Assembly (NCBI RefSeq): GCF_000428485.1
Contig: NZ_AUAA01000005.1
Location: 1 to 64,000 of the forward strand
From: Epilithonimonas tenax DSM 16811
Lineage (GTDB): Bacteria; Bacteroidota; Bacteroidia; Flavobacteriales; Weeksellaceae
Length of the DNA stretch: 64,000 nt
Reading direction: 5' to 3'
The notes beneath the pieces were generated by a model. It was not told where the DNA came from, ran no database searches, and saw nothing but the letters and a program-made list of their open reading frames with translations. The translations under genes were made by a program, and so were the position numbers. The first letter of the stretch is position 1. Each line of letters starts with the position of its first letter. Below, piece by piece: positions 43,082-51,290 of this stretch.

Positions 43082-44005
43082 TTATTCTGACAAGAAATCA
43101 AGATTTCTTTTTAATCCAGAAAACTTGGTTCTCTTCACTGCTGACTTCTTGAAAACTGATGAAAATATCTCCTGGGTGATGTCTTTCCACTCTTGTTTTG
43201 TGAAATTTCTGATCTCAGAATTTGGTCGGAATTTCTCTTCCAGTGTTGGCGCAGAAAACCGGTTCCACGGGCAAACATCCTGACAAATGTCGCAGCCAAA
43301 CATCCAGTCCTCCATCTTATCCTTGAAAAAATCCGGGATCTGATCCTTCAATTCTATGGTCGCATAGGAAATGCATTTGCTGCCATCTATGATCTTGTCT
43401 GAAACAATCGCCTGTGTCGGGCAGGCATCAATGCATCTTGTGCAGCTTCCGCAATGGTCTGTGACTTCATCATCCTGCACCAGATCCAGATCGCAAATGA
43501 TCTCGGAAAGGAAATAAAATGATCCGTTTTTCTTAGTAATGAGATTGGAGTTCTTTCCCACCCAACCCAGTCCTGACTTCCTGGCCCAAGCTTTTTCCAA
43601 AACCGGCGCTGAATCTACGAAGACCCGAAAAGCAAACTCCCCTATCTCCGCCTGAAGTTCGCCCACCAAAGTTCTCAATTTTTCTTTGATAACCTCATGA
43701 TAATCTTCGCCGTAAGCATACTTTGCCAGCTTGAAATCAGAATTAGTTTGAAGTTCTTCCGGAAAGTAATTGTAACTGAGAGAGATGACGGATTTTGAAC
43801 CTTCTACCAATAATCTTGGGTCAAGGCGTTTGTCAAAATGGTTTTCCATATAGCGCATCTCGCCGTGGAAATTGTTCTTGAGCCATTGTTCCAAATGGGG
43901 CGCTTCTTCTTCCAGAAAACCGGCTTTGGAAATACCGCACGACTGAAAGCCGAAAGACAAAGCTTTGGATTTGATCAGTTTGCTGTATTTCTCTTGGGTG
44001 TTCAT
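43082..44005 (-). CDS. queG: Epoxyqueuosine reductase
   Basis: The 307-residue protein matches QueG: N-terminal '[17 protein letters not shown]', active region '[20 protein letters not shown]' with the cobalamin-binding layout, and two iron-sulfur motifs [12 protein letters not shown] and C-D-I-C-Q-D-V-C-P. It carries out the last step of queuosine synthesis, reducing epoxyqueuosine in tRNA. The length is a little short of the E. coli form because the C-terminal HEAT domain is absent or reduced. A minus-strand promoter candidate lies just upstream. Confidence 0.93.
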   Translation of the reverse strand: MNTQEKYSKLIKSKALSFGFQSCGISKAGFLEEEAPHLEQWLKNNFHGEMRYMENHFDKRLDPRLLVEGSKSVISLSYNYFPEELQTNSDFKLAKYAYGEDYHEVIKEKLRTLVGELQAEIGEFAFRVFVDSAPVLEKAWARKSGLGWVGKNSNLITKKNGSFYFLSEIICDLDLVQDDEVTDHCGSCTRCIDACPTQAIVSDKIIDGSKCISYATIELKDQIPDFFKDKMEDWMFGCDICQDVCPWNRFSAPTLEEKFRPNSEIRNFTKQEWKDITQEIFSSVFKKSAVKRTKFSGLKRNLDFLSE

Positions 44006-44013
44006 TTATAGTG

Positions 44014-44046
44014 CAAAAATAATGTTTTAAAATTTGATATAATCAA
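44014..44046 (-). promoter_or_regulatory. Candidate queG promoter
   Basis: On the minus strand TATTTTTG (44021-44014) is preceded 22 bases upstream by TTG (44046-44044), fitting the Bacteroidota TTG-N17-23-TAnnTTTG pattern. It is nine bases from the queG start, so the transcript would be almost leaderless. Pattern-based only. Confidence 0.4.
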
Positions 44047-44092
44047 TCAAAAATTCGTTTAGCCCCAACCCTAAAGGGAGCCTAATTTTTAT

Positions 44093-44122
44093 TTGAAATT
44101 AAAAATTTATATTGTAATTTTG
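44093..44122 (+). promoter_or_regulatory. Promoter of the rhodanese gene
   Basis: TTG (44093-44095), a spacer of exactly 19 bases, then TAATTTTG (44115-44122), 30 bases before the rhodanese ATG at 44153. This matches the Bacteroidota consensus well in both boxes and spacing. Confidence 0.6.
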
Positions 44123-44152
44123 TTAATATTAAACTTGTAAAAAATAACACTT

Positions 44153-44440
44153 ATGGCAATAGAAGACGTATTAAGAGCCGGAAATTATCACCTGATCGAT
44201 GTTCGTGAACCTTTGGAACTGGAAATGGACGGACAAATTGAAGAAGCTCAGAATATCCCCTTAGGAGAATTGGAAGACAGAAAACAAGAGGTTACAAACC
44301 TTAGCGGAACGAAAATCTTTTTTTGCAGATCCGGAAACAGATCCGGGAAAGCAACAGAATATTTCAAGTCTGAAGGAATGACCGATGTTTACAACGGCGG
44401 CGGTTATAATGATCTGAAAGAGGTTTTGGATAATCTTTAA
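44153..44440 (+). CDS. Rhodanese-domain protein
   Basis: A 95-residue single-domain rhodanese. The active-site loop is 'FFCRSGNRSGKA' with Cys58 as the sulfur-carrying residue and 'LIDVREPLELEMDG' as the conserved N-terminal block. Single-domain rhodaneses transfer sulfur from donor to acceptor or carry persulfide. There is no signal peptide, so it is cytoplasmic. It has its own promoter and a bidirectional terminator after it, so it is monocistronic. Confidence 0.92.
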   Translation: MAIEDVLRAGNYHLIDVREPLELEMDGQIEEAQNIPLGELEDRKQEVTNLSGTKIFFCRSGNRSGKATEYFKSEGMTDVYNGGGYNDLKEVLDNL

Positions 44441-44507
44441 GTCTCCGATAGTAAAAACAGTTTTTACCTTTCACCCTAAAGGGAATTGATTGAATGATTA
44501 CAAAATT

Positions 44508-44543
44508 AAAATCGTCCTGAAATTAAGATTTTAGGACGATTTT
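44508..44543. terminator. Bidirectional terminator between rhodanese and small lipoprotein
   Basis: AAAATCGTCCT (44508-44518) pairs with AGGACGATTTT (44533-44543), with runs of A and T on the two flanks, so it can end transcription from both sides of this convergent pair. Confidence 0.75.
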
Positions 44544-44545
44544 TT

Positions 44546-44710
44546 TTAGTTTTTACCCCTTGATAATAACCATAATACCAAAGCGACTATACCGACTACG
44601 ACAATGATTCCCCACCACATACCGGCTTTGAAAATAGTTTCTACTGCCTCGCAGCTTGTCAACATCCCTGCTAATACAAACAGTGGAATGAAATTCATAT
44701 ATTTTTTCAT
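44546..44710 (-). CDS. Small lipoprotein, 54 aa
   Basis: The minus strand from the ATG at 44710 encodes a 54-residue protein: a lipoprotein signal with lipobox 'GMLTSC' (Cys20), then 'EAVETIFKAGMWWG', and a C-terminal membrane helix 'IVVVGIVALVLWLLS' ending RGKN. It was found in a frame different from the longer overlapping ORF at 44553-44750, which is a shadow. I have seen similar sequences in flavobacteria, with no known function. The terminator at 44508-44543 immediately follows its stop. Confidence 0.75.
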   Translation of the reverse strand: MKKYMNFIPLFVLAGMLTSCEAVETIFKAGMWWGIIVVVGIVALVLWLLSRGKN

Positions 44711-44809
44711 AGTGTAAATATTTTCTGAACAAATTCAAACTTTGCGCCAAAGCCTTTATATTAGTAATAAATACTTATTTTTATCAAATCAATAATGAGT
44801 GATCGTTAC

Positions 44810-44838
44810 AAAAAAAAGCCACCTGATGCGGTGGCTTT
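44810..44838 (-). terminator. Hairpin terminator of the 41-aa gene
   Basis: AAAGCCACC (44815-44823) with GGTGGCTTT (44830-44838), loop of six, followed on the minus strand by a T run. It lies right after the TAG of the small gene at 44840-44965. Confidence 0.75.
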
Positions 44839-44839
44839 C

Positions 44840-44965
44840 CTATGCTTTGGGAAATGCTTTTTCCTGTGATTTTCTGGCTTGTCTTTCTTCAAATTTCTTT
44901 ACAACGTAACCAATGATGAAAGGTGCTGCATAAGTTAAAACGGTTTTAATCAATCGTGGATTCAT
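44840..44965 (-). CDS. Small protein with one hydrophobic segment, 41 aa
   Basis: The minus-strand frame from the ATG at 44965 encodes MNPRLIKTVLTYAAPFIIGY then VVKKFEERQA and a basic end. It has one hydrophobic stretch (residues 8-22) and a charged C-terminal helix. It is followed at once by a strong terminator, which supports a real, monocistronic gene. No family recognised. Confidence 0.65.
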   Translation of the reverse strand: MNPRLIKTVLTYAAPFIIGYVVKKFEERQARKSQEKAFPKA

Positions 44966-45107
44966 AATTTTAAATTTCTCAGAAAGTTACAAGAAGTGCG
45001 CCATTTTTGAAATTGGATTTCAAGAAGTAAAATTAATGTGATTTGCAGACTATTTTATTTATATTGCTGATCATAAATGAAGTCACCATTAAACAACACT
45101 TAAAACT

Positions 45108-45314
45108 ATGTTATTAGCAATCATATTCCCCTTTCTTTCCTTTTTATTGCGTGGTAAAATCATCACCGCTGTCCTCTGTTTTATTTTGCAGATTACCGTT
45201 TTAGGTTGGCTTCCCGCTGCGATTTGGGCAACGATGTCTTTGAGTAATGAGAGAGCGGAGAAACGGAATGAGAAGTTGATTCGGGCGGTAAGGGAGAGTA
45301 GAAATCATCATTAA
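45108..45314 (+). CDS. YqaE/Pmp3-family small membrane protein
   Basis: A 68-residue protein with two membrane helices: 'LLAIIFPFLSFLLRGK' and 'AVLCFILQITVLGWLPAAIW', matching the PMP3/YqaE family. These small membrane proteins are linked to salt and cold stress in other organisms. The charged C-terminus (residues 46-68) is longer than in the shortest members. Single gene. Confidence 0.85.
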   Translation: MLLAIIFPFLSFLLRGKIITAVLCFILQITVLGWLPAAIWATMSLSNERAEKRNEKLIRAVRESRNHH

Positions 45315-45382
45315 GTATATTTTGGAGATAGGAAAGAAAACATCTTTAAATTTACATAAAGCAGTTAAATGAAACTGAAGTG

Positions 45383-45601
45383 ATGCCCTCAAATATAATT
45401 GCAATCAATTTTGGATTATTCGAGTCTGAAAACGAATATATGCGGTATGTAGTTGGGTCATAAAGTTATATGAAACATATGATGATTGAGCAATGATTAA
45501 ATGAATTGATTAGGTTAGAAGATTTTATTGATTCTATAGTTAGTAAAATAAATGATATAACCATTGGCTTTGATGATGTAGATTTGGCTAAAATTAAATA
45601 A
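45383..45601 (+). pseudogene. Decayed ORF with two in-frame stops
   Basis: A 73-codon frame starts MPSNIIAINFGLFESENEYM and stops at TAA (45461-45463, codon 27) and TGA (45494-45496, codon 38), then continues with coding-like sequence 'LEDFIDSIVSKINDITIGFDD' to TAA at 45599-45601. Codon bias is consistent across the stops. The best explanation is a small gene decayed by AAA-to-TAA and TGG-to-TGA type changes. The family is not identified. Confidence 0.5.
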
Positions 45602-45662
45602 AAATTCAAAACGAAGGATAACGCTTTTTGTGATTCTAAGTATAAGTATATTTCAGATATAA

Positions 45663-45696
45663 AAAAAAGGATGAGCACCTCGCCCATCCTTTTCTA
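45663..45696 (-). terminator. Hairpin terminator of the M16 peptidase gene
   Basis: AAAAGGATG (45665-45673) pairs with CATCCTTTT (45685-45693), 11-base loop, followed on the minus strand by a run of eight T. It is about 20 bases after the M16 stop codon. Confidence 0.75.
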
Positions 45697-45715
45697 TTTT
45701 AAAAATTTATCCGAA

Positions 45716-48628
45716 TCAATATCCAAAAATCTCTTCCAGACTCACCTCTGTGAAGGTTCCCATTTTGTTGATGGACTCCATATTCAGGTTTTCTTTTTTT
45801 CCGATGATGGCGGTGTTGTAAGACAATGGCTTCACTTCGGTGTTATAGAAACCGGTCAGTTCCGGTAATGTCAGGGTTTGGATCTCTGCATACACATCTT
45901 TTCTGATGTCGTGGTCTACACCCAATTTCTTTAGAGAAAGCTGGTTGTAGAAGATCGTAGTTCTGTTGATTCTGTTGGATGCAATCTGTTTCAGGGCAGA
46001 TCCTTTGGCGTTCTCGAACTGAGCCGGTATTTGCGGAAGTTCTACCATCAATTCACTCATTGCAGCAACTGCCAAAGGCAATTTGTTGGCCTGAGTTCCG
46101 ATGTAGTTGGTCACGTAATTCGGTTTGTTGATCTCTGTTGCATTCGCATAAGAAACGTACGCAGAATACGCCAGCGATTTACTTTCTCTGATTTCTTGGA
46201 ACACAATAGATGACAATCCACGCCCGAAATACTCATTGAAAACACTTGCCTTACCGAAGTTCGCTAGGTTCACGTTGCCTGCTTTTGCCACTTTGGACAT
46301 TTCCATCTGCACCATATCGTAACCGGTGAAATATACTTTGCCGTCCGTAGCCAGCTCTGTATACTCTTTGGCTTTTGCAGGCTGAAGTTTCGTTGCCAGG
46401 ATGTATGGTTTCACTGCTTTTTCAAGACCTTTTTGATCTTCGCCGTAAAGGAAAACCTCATATGGAAAGTCGTTCAACGTTTTGATTTTTGACATCAATT
46501 CATTCACGTTGATGCTCTTCAAACGTTCTTTGGAAATCACATCTGTCATACGGGATTCTTTTCCGTACTTGGCATAATTGGTAAGTGCTGCCATAATTCT
46601 GGTTTTGTCTTTCTTCGCCACATCCCTGGATTCCAGGATCGTTTTGACGGTCTGGTCGTAGATGGATTGGTCAGCTTTCACATTGTTGATCCAGTGGTTC
46701 ATCAGCTCCACACCTTTTTTCATATTGCTTTCCAGTCCGCTGAGGGCGATGATCATCTGGTCATTGGTTGTTCTAAATTGGTTGGTAATACCCAGTTTGT
46801 AGAACTCTTCCTTCAATTGTTCCGGCGTGTATTTGTCCGTTCCAAGATATTGAAGAACTGTTACACCCAAAGCCAATTCCTTATCATTATCTGTCCCGAA
46901 AGGAAACACATAATTGACCTGAGCCACCTCGTTATATTTGTTTTTAACGAAGCTTACTTTTTTATCTTTTATGGTTGAAGTTGCGATTGCTGTATTAAAA
47001 TCAATAAACTGAGGTTTGATGTCAGACGATTTGGCATTGATGATTTCTTTCAGGAACGGCGATTGTGTTTCTCTGTTCAGTTTGATTGGCGTGATACCAG
47101 GGTTCTGAACACGAACTAATTTATCATTCACACCTTTTTCTTTGTAAACCACCACGTAATTATCCTTGAAGAAATCGTTGGCAAATTTGACCACATCGGC
47201 TTTCGAAATGGCTTCATACTGATTGATTTCGTCCAATTCTTGTTCCCAAGATCTGTTGTTGATATAAGTCGAGTATAAAGTCGTCGCCAATCCGTCCGCC
47301 GTTTCCCAGCCTTTCATTCTCTGGACTTTCATATCGTTAACGATGGCGTGCAGCATCCAATCCGGGAACTGTCCTTTTTTCACCAATTCTATTTGATCAA
47401 GCAATAACTTTTTAGCCTCGTCAAAGCTTTGTCCGTCTTTTGGAACCACACTCAACACAAATGCCCCATAAGTTTTGAAAGCCGATTCGTAAGCGCCGGC
47501 ACCAAGGGTTTTTTGTTTTTGATTAATATTAAGGTCAATGAGACCGGCATCGCCATTGTTACTTAAAATTTCAGCAACAATATCCGCCAGTCTTGCATCC
47601 TGAGTTCCGTAAGAATCTGTTCTCCAGGCCAAAGTCATTCTAGGTGTAGAAGGACTTTTTACCGTTCTGGAAACCACGGTGGTCATTGGCTCTTCCGATA
47701 CCATTTTCTTCATCGGAAGTTCTTTATATTTGAACGTCCCGAAATACTGATCCACCATCTTGATGGTTTTATCAAAGTCCAGATCACCGACCAATACCAC
47801 TGCCATATTATTAGGCACGTAATACGTATCAAAATATTTGTGGATGGCAACCATAGAAGGGCTTTTCAAATGCTCCGAAGTTCCGATGGTCGTCTGCTGA
47901 CCGTTTGGATGTTTCGGGAAAAGCGCTTCCATCATGGCGTAGTTTACCAGTCTTCCGTCGTTATCCTGAGCACGGTTGAATTCCTCATAAACGGCTTCCA
48001 ATTCTGTGTGAAACAATCTCAAAACCAATTCTGAGAAACGTTCTTTTTCCACTTTCAGCCATTTTTCCAATTCGTTGGATGGGATGTTGTTTTTGTAAAC
48101 GGTTTCGTCTAGCCACGTGTGGGCGTTGGTTCCGGTGGCACCAAGAGAAGATATTGCCTTGTCATACTCGTTGGCAATCGCATATTTGGAAGCTTCCTGA
48201 GAAACCTCGTCTATCTTGTGGTAAAGTGCTTTTTTCTTTTCCGGATCTTTTTCCGCTTTGTGCTGTTCGTAAAGATCTGAGATCTGTGCCAATAAAACTT
48301 TTTCCTTTTCCCAATCCTGAGTTCCCAAATGGGAAGTACCTTTGAAAACCATATGTTCCAGGTAGTGTGCCAGTCCTGTATTGTCGCTAGGATCGTTGTT
48401 GGAACCTGTTTTTACGGGAATATAAGTTTGGATTCTGGGAGCGTCATCATTTTTTGCGAGATAGACTTTCAGTCCGTTTTTTAAGGTGTAAACACGAACG
48501 CCGGATTGGTCGTTCTTTACAGTTTCATAAGTATAACCTTGATTGTCGGTTTTGGTTTGTGTTTCAAATTTCTGTGCCATTGCATTCATCATAAATAAGA
48601 GTGAAATTGAAATAAATAGTTTCTTCAT
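45716..48628 (-). CDS. M16-family zinc metallopeptidase, two-domain
   Basis: The 970-residue protein has a signal peptide (1-19, 'MNAMAQ'), an M16 catalytic domain with the inverted zinc motif H88-Y-L-E91-H92 ('AHYLEHMVFKG') and the distal Glu in 'ELEAVYEEFN', and a second, catalytically inactive M16 half from about 520 on ('KSLAYSAYVSYANATEINKP'). Such proteases process small proteins or peptides in the periplasm. The size, motifs and two-half layout are as expected for pitrilysin-like bacterial members. Single gene with its own terminator. Confidence 0.93.
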   Translation of the reverse strand: MKKLFISISLLFMMNAMAQKFETQTKTDNQGYTYETVKNDQSGVRVYTLKNGLKVYLAKNDDAPRIQTYIPVKTGSNNDPSDNTGLAHYLEHMVFKGTSHLGTQDWEKEKVLLAQISDLYEQHKAEKDPEKKKALYHKIDEVSQEASKYAIANEYDKAISSLGATGTNAHTWLDETVYKNNIPSNELEKWLKVEKERFSELVLRLFHTELEAVYEEFNRAQDNDGRLVNYAMMEALFPKHPNGQQTTIGTSEHLKSPSMVAIHKYFDTYYVPNNMAVVLVGDLDFDKTIKMVDQYFGTFKYKELPMKKMVSEEPMTTVVSRTVKSPSTPRMTLAWRTDSYGTQDARLADIVAEILSNNGDAGLIDLNINQKQKTLGAGAYESAFKTYGAFVLSVVPKDGQSFDEAKKLLLDQIELVKKGQFPDWMLHAIVNDMKVQRMKGWETADGLATTLYSTYINNRSWEQELDEINQYEAISKADVVKFANDFFKDNYVVVYKEKGVNDKLVRVQNPGITPIKLNRETQSPFLKEIINAKSSDIKPQFIDFNTAIATSTIKDKKVSFVKNKYNEVAQVNYVFPFGTDNDKELALGVTVLQYLGTDKYTPEQLKEEFYKLGITNQFRTTNDQMIIALSGLESNMKKGVELMNHWINNVKADQSIYDQTVKTILESRDVAKKDKTRIMAALTNYAKYGKESRMTDVISKERLKSINVNELMSKIKTLNDFPYEVFLYGEDQKGLEKAVKPYILATKLQPAKAKEYTELATDGKVYFTGYDMVQMEMSKVAKAGNVNLANFGKASVFNEYFGRGLSSIVFQEIRESKSLAYSAYVSYANATEINKPNYVTNYIGTQANKLPLAVAAMSELMVELPQIPAQFENAKGSALKQIASNRINRTTIFYNQLSLKKLGVDHDIRKDVYAEIQTLTLPELTGFYNTEVKPLSYNTAIIGKKENLNMESINKMGTFTEVSLEEIFGY

Positions 48629-48713
48629 ACTATACTTTTATTTTTTCTGGAGCGTAATTTACGCAACATTTTATTAGTTGCCAATTGTTGGGGTTTGTTA
48701 CGTGGGTTATTTT

Positions 48714-48775
48714 CGCTGGCGCGAGTTTCTAGCTCGTGTTATTTATTAAGCACGAGCAAGATGCTCTCGCTAGCG
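48714..48775. repeat. Large imperfect palindrome
   Basis: CGCTGGCGCGAGTTTCTAGC... (48714-48738) and CACGAGCAAGATGCTCTCGC... (48751-48775) form a 25-base inverted repeat with 20 matches and a 12-base loop. The form is that of a dispersed REP-type palindrome. It lies upstream of the M16 gene and next to the transposase-linked repeats, but is unlike them in sequence. Confidence 0.7.
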
Positions 48776-48857
48776 TTGGGAAGTTGTTGAATGAATAAGG
48801 ATTGCACATGTGTTTTTAAAATGTGAATTCGAGTATTGATATTTGTATTTCGTTTGA

Positions 48858-49076
48858 TTAACAGATCGCTCCTACGGAGCTATTTGTGAAAGTTAAAGGC
48901 AAATTCTAGTAAGAGTATGCCTCTACAAGGCATTTAAATATTATCATTTTTATAAACAAAATATTTAGCTGAATCCACTTCGGTTTGAAATTTATTTTTT
49001 TATGCCTCGTAGAGGCAACCTGTTAATATAAAATAAATAACATTTGAAAATAGCTCCGTAGGAGCGACCCGTTAAT
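48858..49076. repeat. Left cluster of hairpin repeats of the transposase unit
   Basis: Four small hairpins: GCTCC-TAC-GGAGC at 48868-48880 preceded by TTAACAGATC; ATGCCT/AGGCAT at 48917-48933; TGCCTC-GTA-GAGGCA at 49003-49017 followed by ACCTGTTAAT; and GCTCC-GTA-GGAGC at 49053-49065 followed by GACCCGTTAAT. The last two are the reverse-oriented counterparts of those on the right of the transposase. The conserved TTAACAGGT-like flank next to each stem resembles the guide sequence of REP/IS200-type ends. Confidence 0.75.
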
Positions 49077-49083
49077 CGCAGTT

Positions 49084-49545
49084 TTATTCAATCCATCCGA
49101 AAACATATTTGTCATCATATTCGATGTCAAATTTTCTTAGAAAATCTAAATATTCTTCTTTAAATGTTTTCTTTTTATGATGTTCCTCTTGGTTTAAAAT
49201 ATATTTGACCACATTATCTACATGACTTTTGGAATATGAAAACGCGCCATAACCTTCCTGCCAATTAAATTTACCAACGATCCATTTTTTGTCGTTAATG
49301 AATTTTGATGAACCTGCCTTAATATCTCTTACCAAATCCGAAATCAAAACGTTAGGACTGATGCTCACGAGTAGATGAACGTGATCTGGCATCGCAAAAA
49401 TGGCGAATAATCTTTGACCTCTATTGGAAACGATTCCTGTAATAAATTTGTGCAATTCATCCCGATGTTCTTTTGGAATCAGGTTTTGCCTTCCTTTCAC
49501 TGCGAAAACTATTTGAATGTAAATTTGGGTATAAGTGTTTGCCAT
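49084..49545 (-). CDS. Y1 transposase, IS200/IS605 or REP-associated type
   Basis: The 153-residue protein carries the HUH motif in 'AMPDHVHLLVSISPN' and the catalytic Tyr region with 'YGAFSYSKSHVDNVVKYI', matching Y1 (TnpA-type) single-strand transposases. It starts 'ANTYTQIYIQIVFAVKGRQN', common in Bacteroidota copies. It is bracketed by inverted hairpin repeats on both sides, which fits a RAYT/REP unit or an IS200-like element. There is no tnpB accessory gene. It looks intact, since all motifs and a normal stop are present. Confidence 0.92.
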   Translation of the reverse strand: MANTYTQIYIQIVFAVKGRQNLIPKEHRDELHKFITGIVSNRGQRLFAIFAMPDHVHLLVSISPNVLISDLVRDIKAGSSKFINDKKWIVGKFNWQEGYGAFSYSKSHVDNVVKYILNQEEHHKKKTFKEEYLDFLRKFDIEYDDKYVFGWIE

Positions 49546-49895
49546 ATTGTTTTATTAACAGGTCGCTCCTACGGAGCTGATTTTAAAATGATATTTTTTT
49601 CTATTAACAGGTTACCTCCACGAGGCACGTATCCATAAACAATATTTATGGATGTGAAAAGACTGGCAAAGAATGCAGAATTGGGATTCTTGAATCATTA
49701 AAACATCGTTTGTGTATCTCACAAATATATTTAAAATATTAATACAGGAAATGATTTAAATTAAAATTTTACACAAAGCCAACTTCAAAGATTTGCGTTG
49801 GTTATTAAATAAAAACGGACTATGAAATCAAAGTGGAATATGGATTGCTTAATATAACACTCAAACCAATTATTCAAACTAAAATTACAATTTAT
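49546..49895. other. Intergenic region with right repeats and SDR leader
   Basis: About 350 bases. The left third holds the right-hand hairpin repeats (separate entry). The rest is AT-rich and leads to the SDR gene. The frame extension of the SDR from 49833 is not family-like. No further gene seen. Confidence 0.6.
49553..49627. repeat. Right hairpin repeats of the transposase unit
   Basis: TTAACAGGTC followed by GCTCC-TAC-GGAGC at 49565-49577, and TTAACAGGTTA followed by CCTC-CAC-GAGG at 49615-49625. These are the inverted counterparts of the pair left of the transposase (49003-49076), so the transposase is flanked by two nested inverted hairpin pairs with the same guide-like TTAACAGGT flank. 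Confidence 0.75.
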
Positions 49896-50897
49896 ATGGA
49901 CGATCAAATCACAAGAAGAGAAGCACTGGACAAATTAATAGACATCATTACGCCTGAAGAATCTGCTGAGGATCAGGACAACATTTGGCAAGACAATTTG
50001 AAGAATCAAACCGAATCCCATCTGGAAGATCCCACTTCAAAACATCCCACACCACCTTTCAACAAACAGTTCCAGCCATTTCCAGGATTGGCCGCCAAGA
50101 TGGATCCTGTGCCGGATCACGGCGAAGACAGCTATGTGGGCTCCGGCAGACTGACTGGCAGAAAAGCCCTTGTGACGGGCGGCGATTCCGGGATTGGGCG
50201 TGCAGCGGTAATTGCGTTTGCAAGAGAAGGTGCAGATGTGGCAATCAATTACCTTCCCGATGAAGAGTCAGACGCTAAAGAAGTGATAGATCTCATCACT
50301 AATGCCGGCCGAAAAGCAGTCGCAATACCTGGCGATATCCGGGATGAAGCATTTTGTAAGAGATTGGTTTCTGAAGCTGTCATACAGTTGGGAGGTTTGG
50401 ACATTCTGGTCAATAATGCAGGTCATCAAAAAAGCAACGAATCTATTTTGGATATCAGTACAGAAGATTTTGACAGAACGATGAAAACCAATATCTACGC
50501 GCCCTTCTGGATCACAAAAGCAGCATTACCCTATTTGAAGCCGGGTTCCAGCATTATCGGATTATCATCGGTTCAGGCCTATGATCCTTCTGCAGATCTT
50601 TATGATTATGCACAGACCAAAGCAGCGACTACAAGTTATGTGAAATCTTTGGCAAAACAATTAGGACCAAAAGGCATCCGCGTCAATGGTGTTGCGCCGG
50701 GCCCAGTGTGGACAGCGCTGGAAGTGAGTGGCGGACAAACGCAGGGAAATCTGGTAAAATTTGGGGGCGATACACCATTGGGAAGACCGGGACAGCCTGC
50801 GGAACTGGCTTCGATTTTTGTACAATTTGCAGACAACAACGCTAGTTTTGCTACAGGACAAATCTATGGCTCGGCTGGCGGAAGCGGTCAACCTTAA
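49896..50897 (+). CDS. SDR-family oxidoreductase (YhdF/GlcDH-like)
   Basis: The start at 49896 (MDDQITRR) gives 333 residues; the frame from 49833 has an unlikely extension. It has an N-terminal extension (1-80, 'PTPPFNKQFQPFPGLAAKMD') before the short-chain dehydrogenase fold: coenzyme motif 'TGGDSGIGRA', 'NNAGHQ', catalytic Tyr-x3-Lys in 'DYAQTKAATTSYVKSLAKQL' and 'GIRVNGVAPGPVWT'. The extension with the conserved 'PFPGL' core is typical of the SDR group annotated as general-stress or glucose-dehydrogenase-like. Substrate unknown. Confidence 0.92.
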   Translation: MDDQITRREALDKLIDIITPEESAEDQDNIWQDNLKNQTESHLEDPTSKHPTPPFNKQFQPFPGLAAKMDPVPDHGEDSYVGSGRLTGRKALVTGGDSGIGRAAVIAFAREGADVAINYLPDEESDAKEVIDLITNAGRKAVAIPGDIRDEAFCKRLVSEAVIQLGGLDILVNNAGHQKSNESILDISTEDFDRTMKTNIYAPFWITKAALPYLKPGSSIIGLSSVQAYDPSADLYDYAQTKAATTSYVKSLAKQLGPKGIRVNGVAPGPVWTALEVSGGQTQGNLVKFGGDTPLGRPGQPAELASIFVQFADNNASFATGQIYGSAGGSGQP

Positions 50898-50926
50898 TTT
50901 AATAATCACTTATTTTAGGAATTGAT

Positions 50927-50960
50927 AAAGACCGTAATGTTTGTAACGGTCTTTGTTTTT
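50927..50960 (+). terminator. Hairpin terminator of the SDR gene
   Basis: AAAGACCGT (50927-50935) with ACGGTCTTT (50946-50954), followed by a T run. It lies 30 bases after the SDR stop. Confidence 0.75.
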
Positions 50961-50963
50961 TAT

Positions 50964-51265
50964 CTATCTAATAAATAGAAACAGTGTTAAGGCTATCATT
51001 GTTATAATTGTGAATATGACAGTAAGCAGTTTAAAAATATTTTTGTTTTCAGTTTCGAGTACCATAAATCTGCGTAGGATCAAATACAGTATATATGAAA
51101 CAATAATTGCAATTATATCAATGATGATGGCAAATACAAGCCTACCAAAAATTATTTCAGTGGAATTAGTCTTTGCAGTTTCTTCAGATCCTATAAAAAA
51201 AAATTAAGGCTTATCAAAATAAAAACACCTATCACAACAACGATAGGAAAAATATAAAAATGTGA
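50964..51265 (-). pseudogene. Membrane protein remnant with a frameshift at an A9/T9 run
   Basis: On the minus strand a frame 'FPIVVVIGVFILISLNFF' stops just past a run of nine T (51203-51195), while the next frame continues 'GSEETAKTNSTEIIFGRLVF' and 'AIIIDIIAIIVSYILYLILR' to a stop at 50964. Joining the two gives a plausible small membrane protein with three or four helices, in a frame shifted by the homopolymer. No ATG lies in the upstream part, so the start is also uncertain. It could be a real frameshift or an assembly error. Confidence 0.45.
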
Positions 51266-51290
51266 TGAAATTTTTTAACAGATTTTTAAA

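Noticed and set aside
44553-44750. 65-codon ORF on the minus strand
   Set aside because: It overlaps the 54-aa lipoprotein frame, which has a clear lipobox and helix. This one is a shadow frame.
50953-51207. 84-codon plus-strand ORF after the SDR gene
   Set aside because: It is the reverse of the membrane-protein frame on the minus strand, which looks coding once the frameshift is joined.
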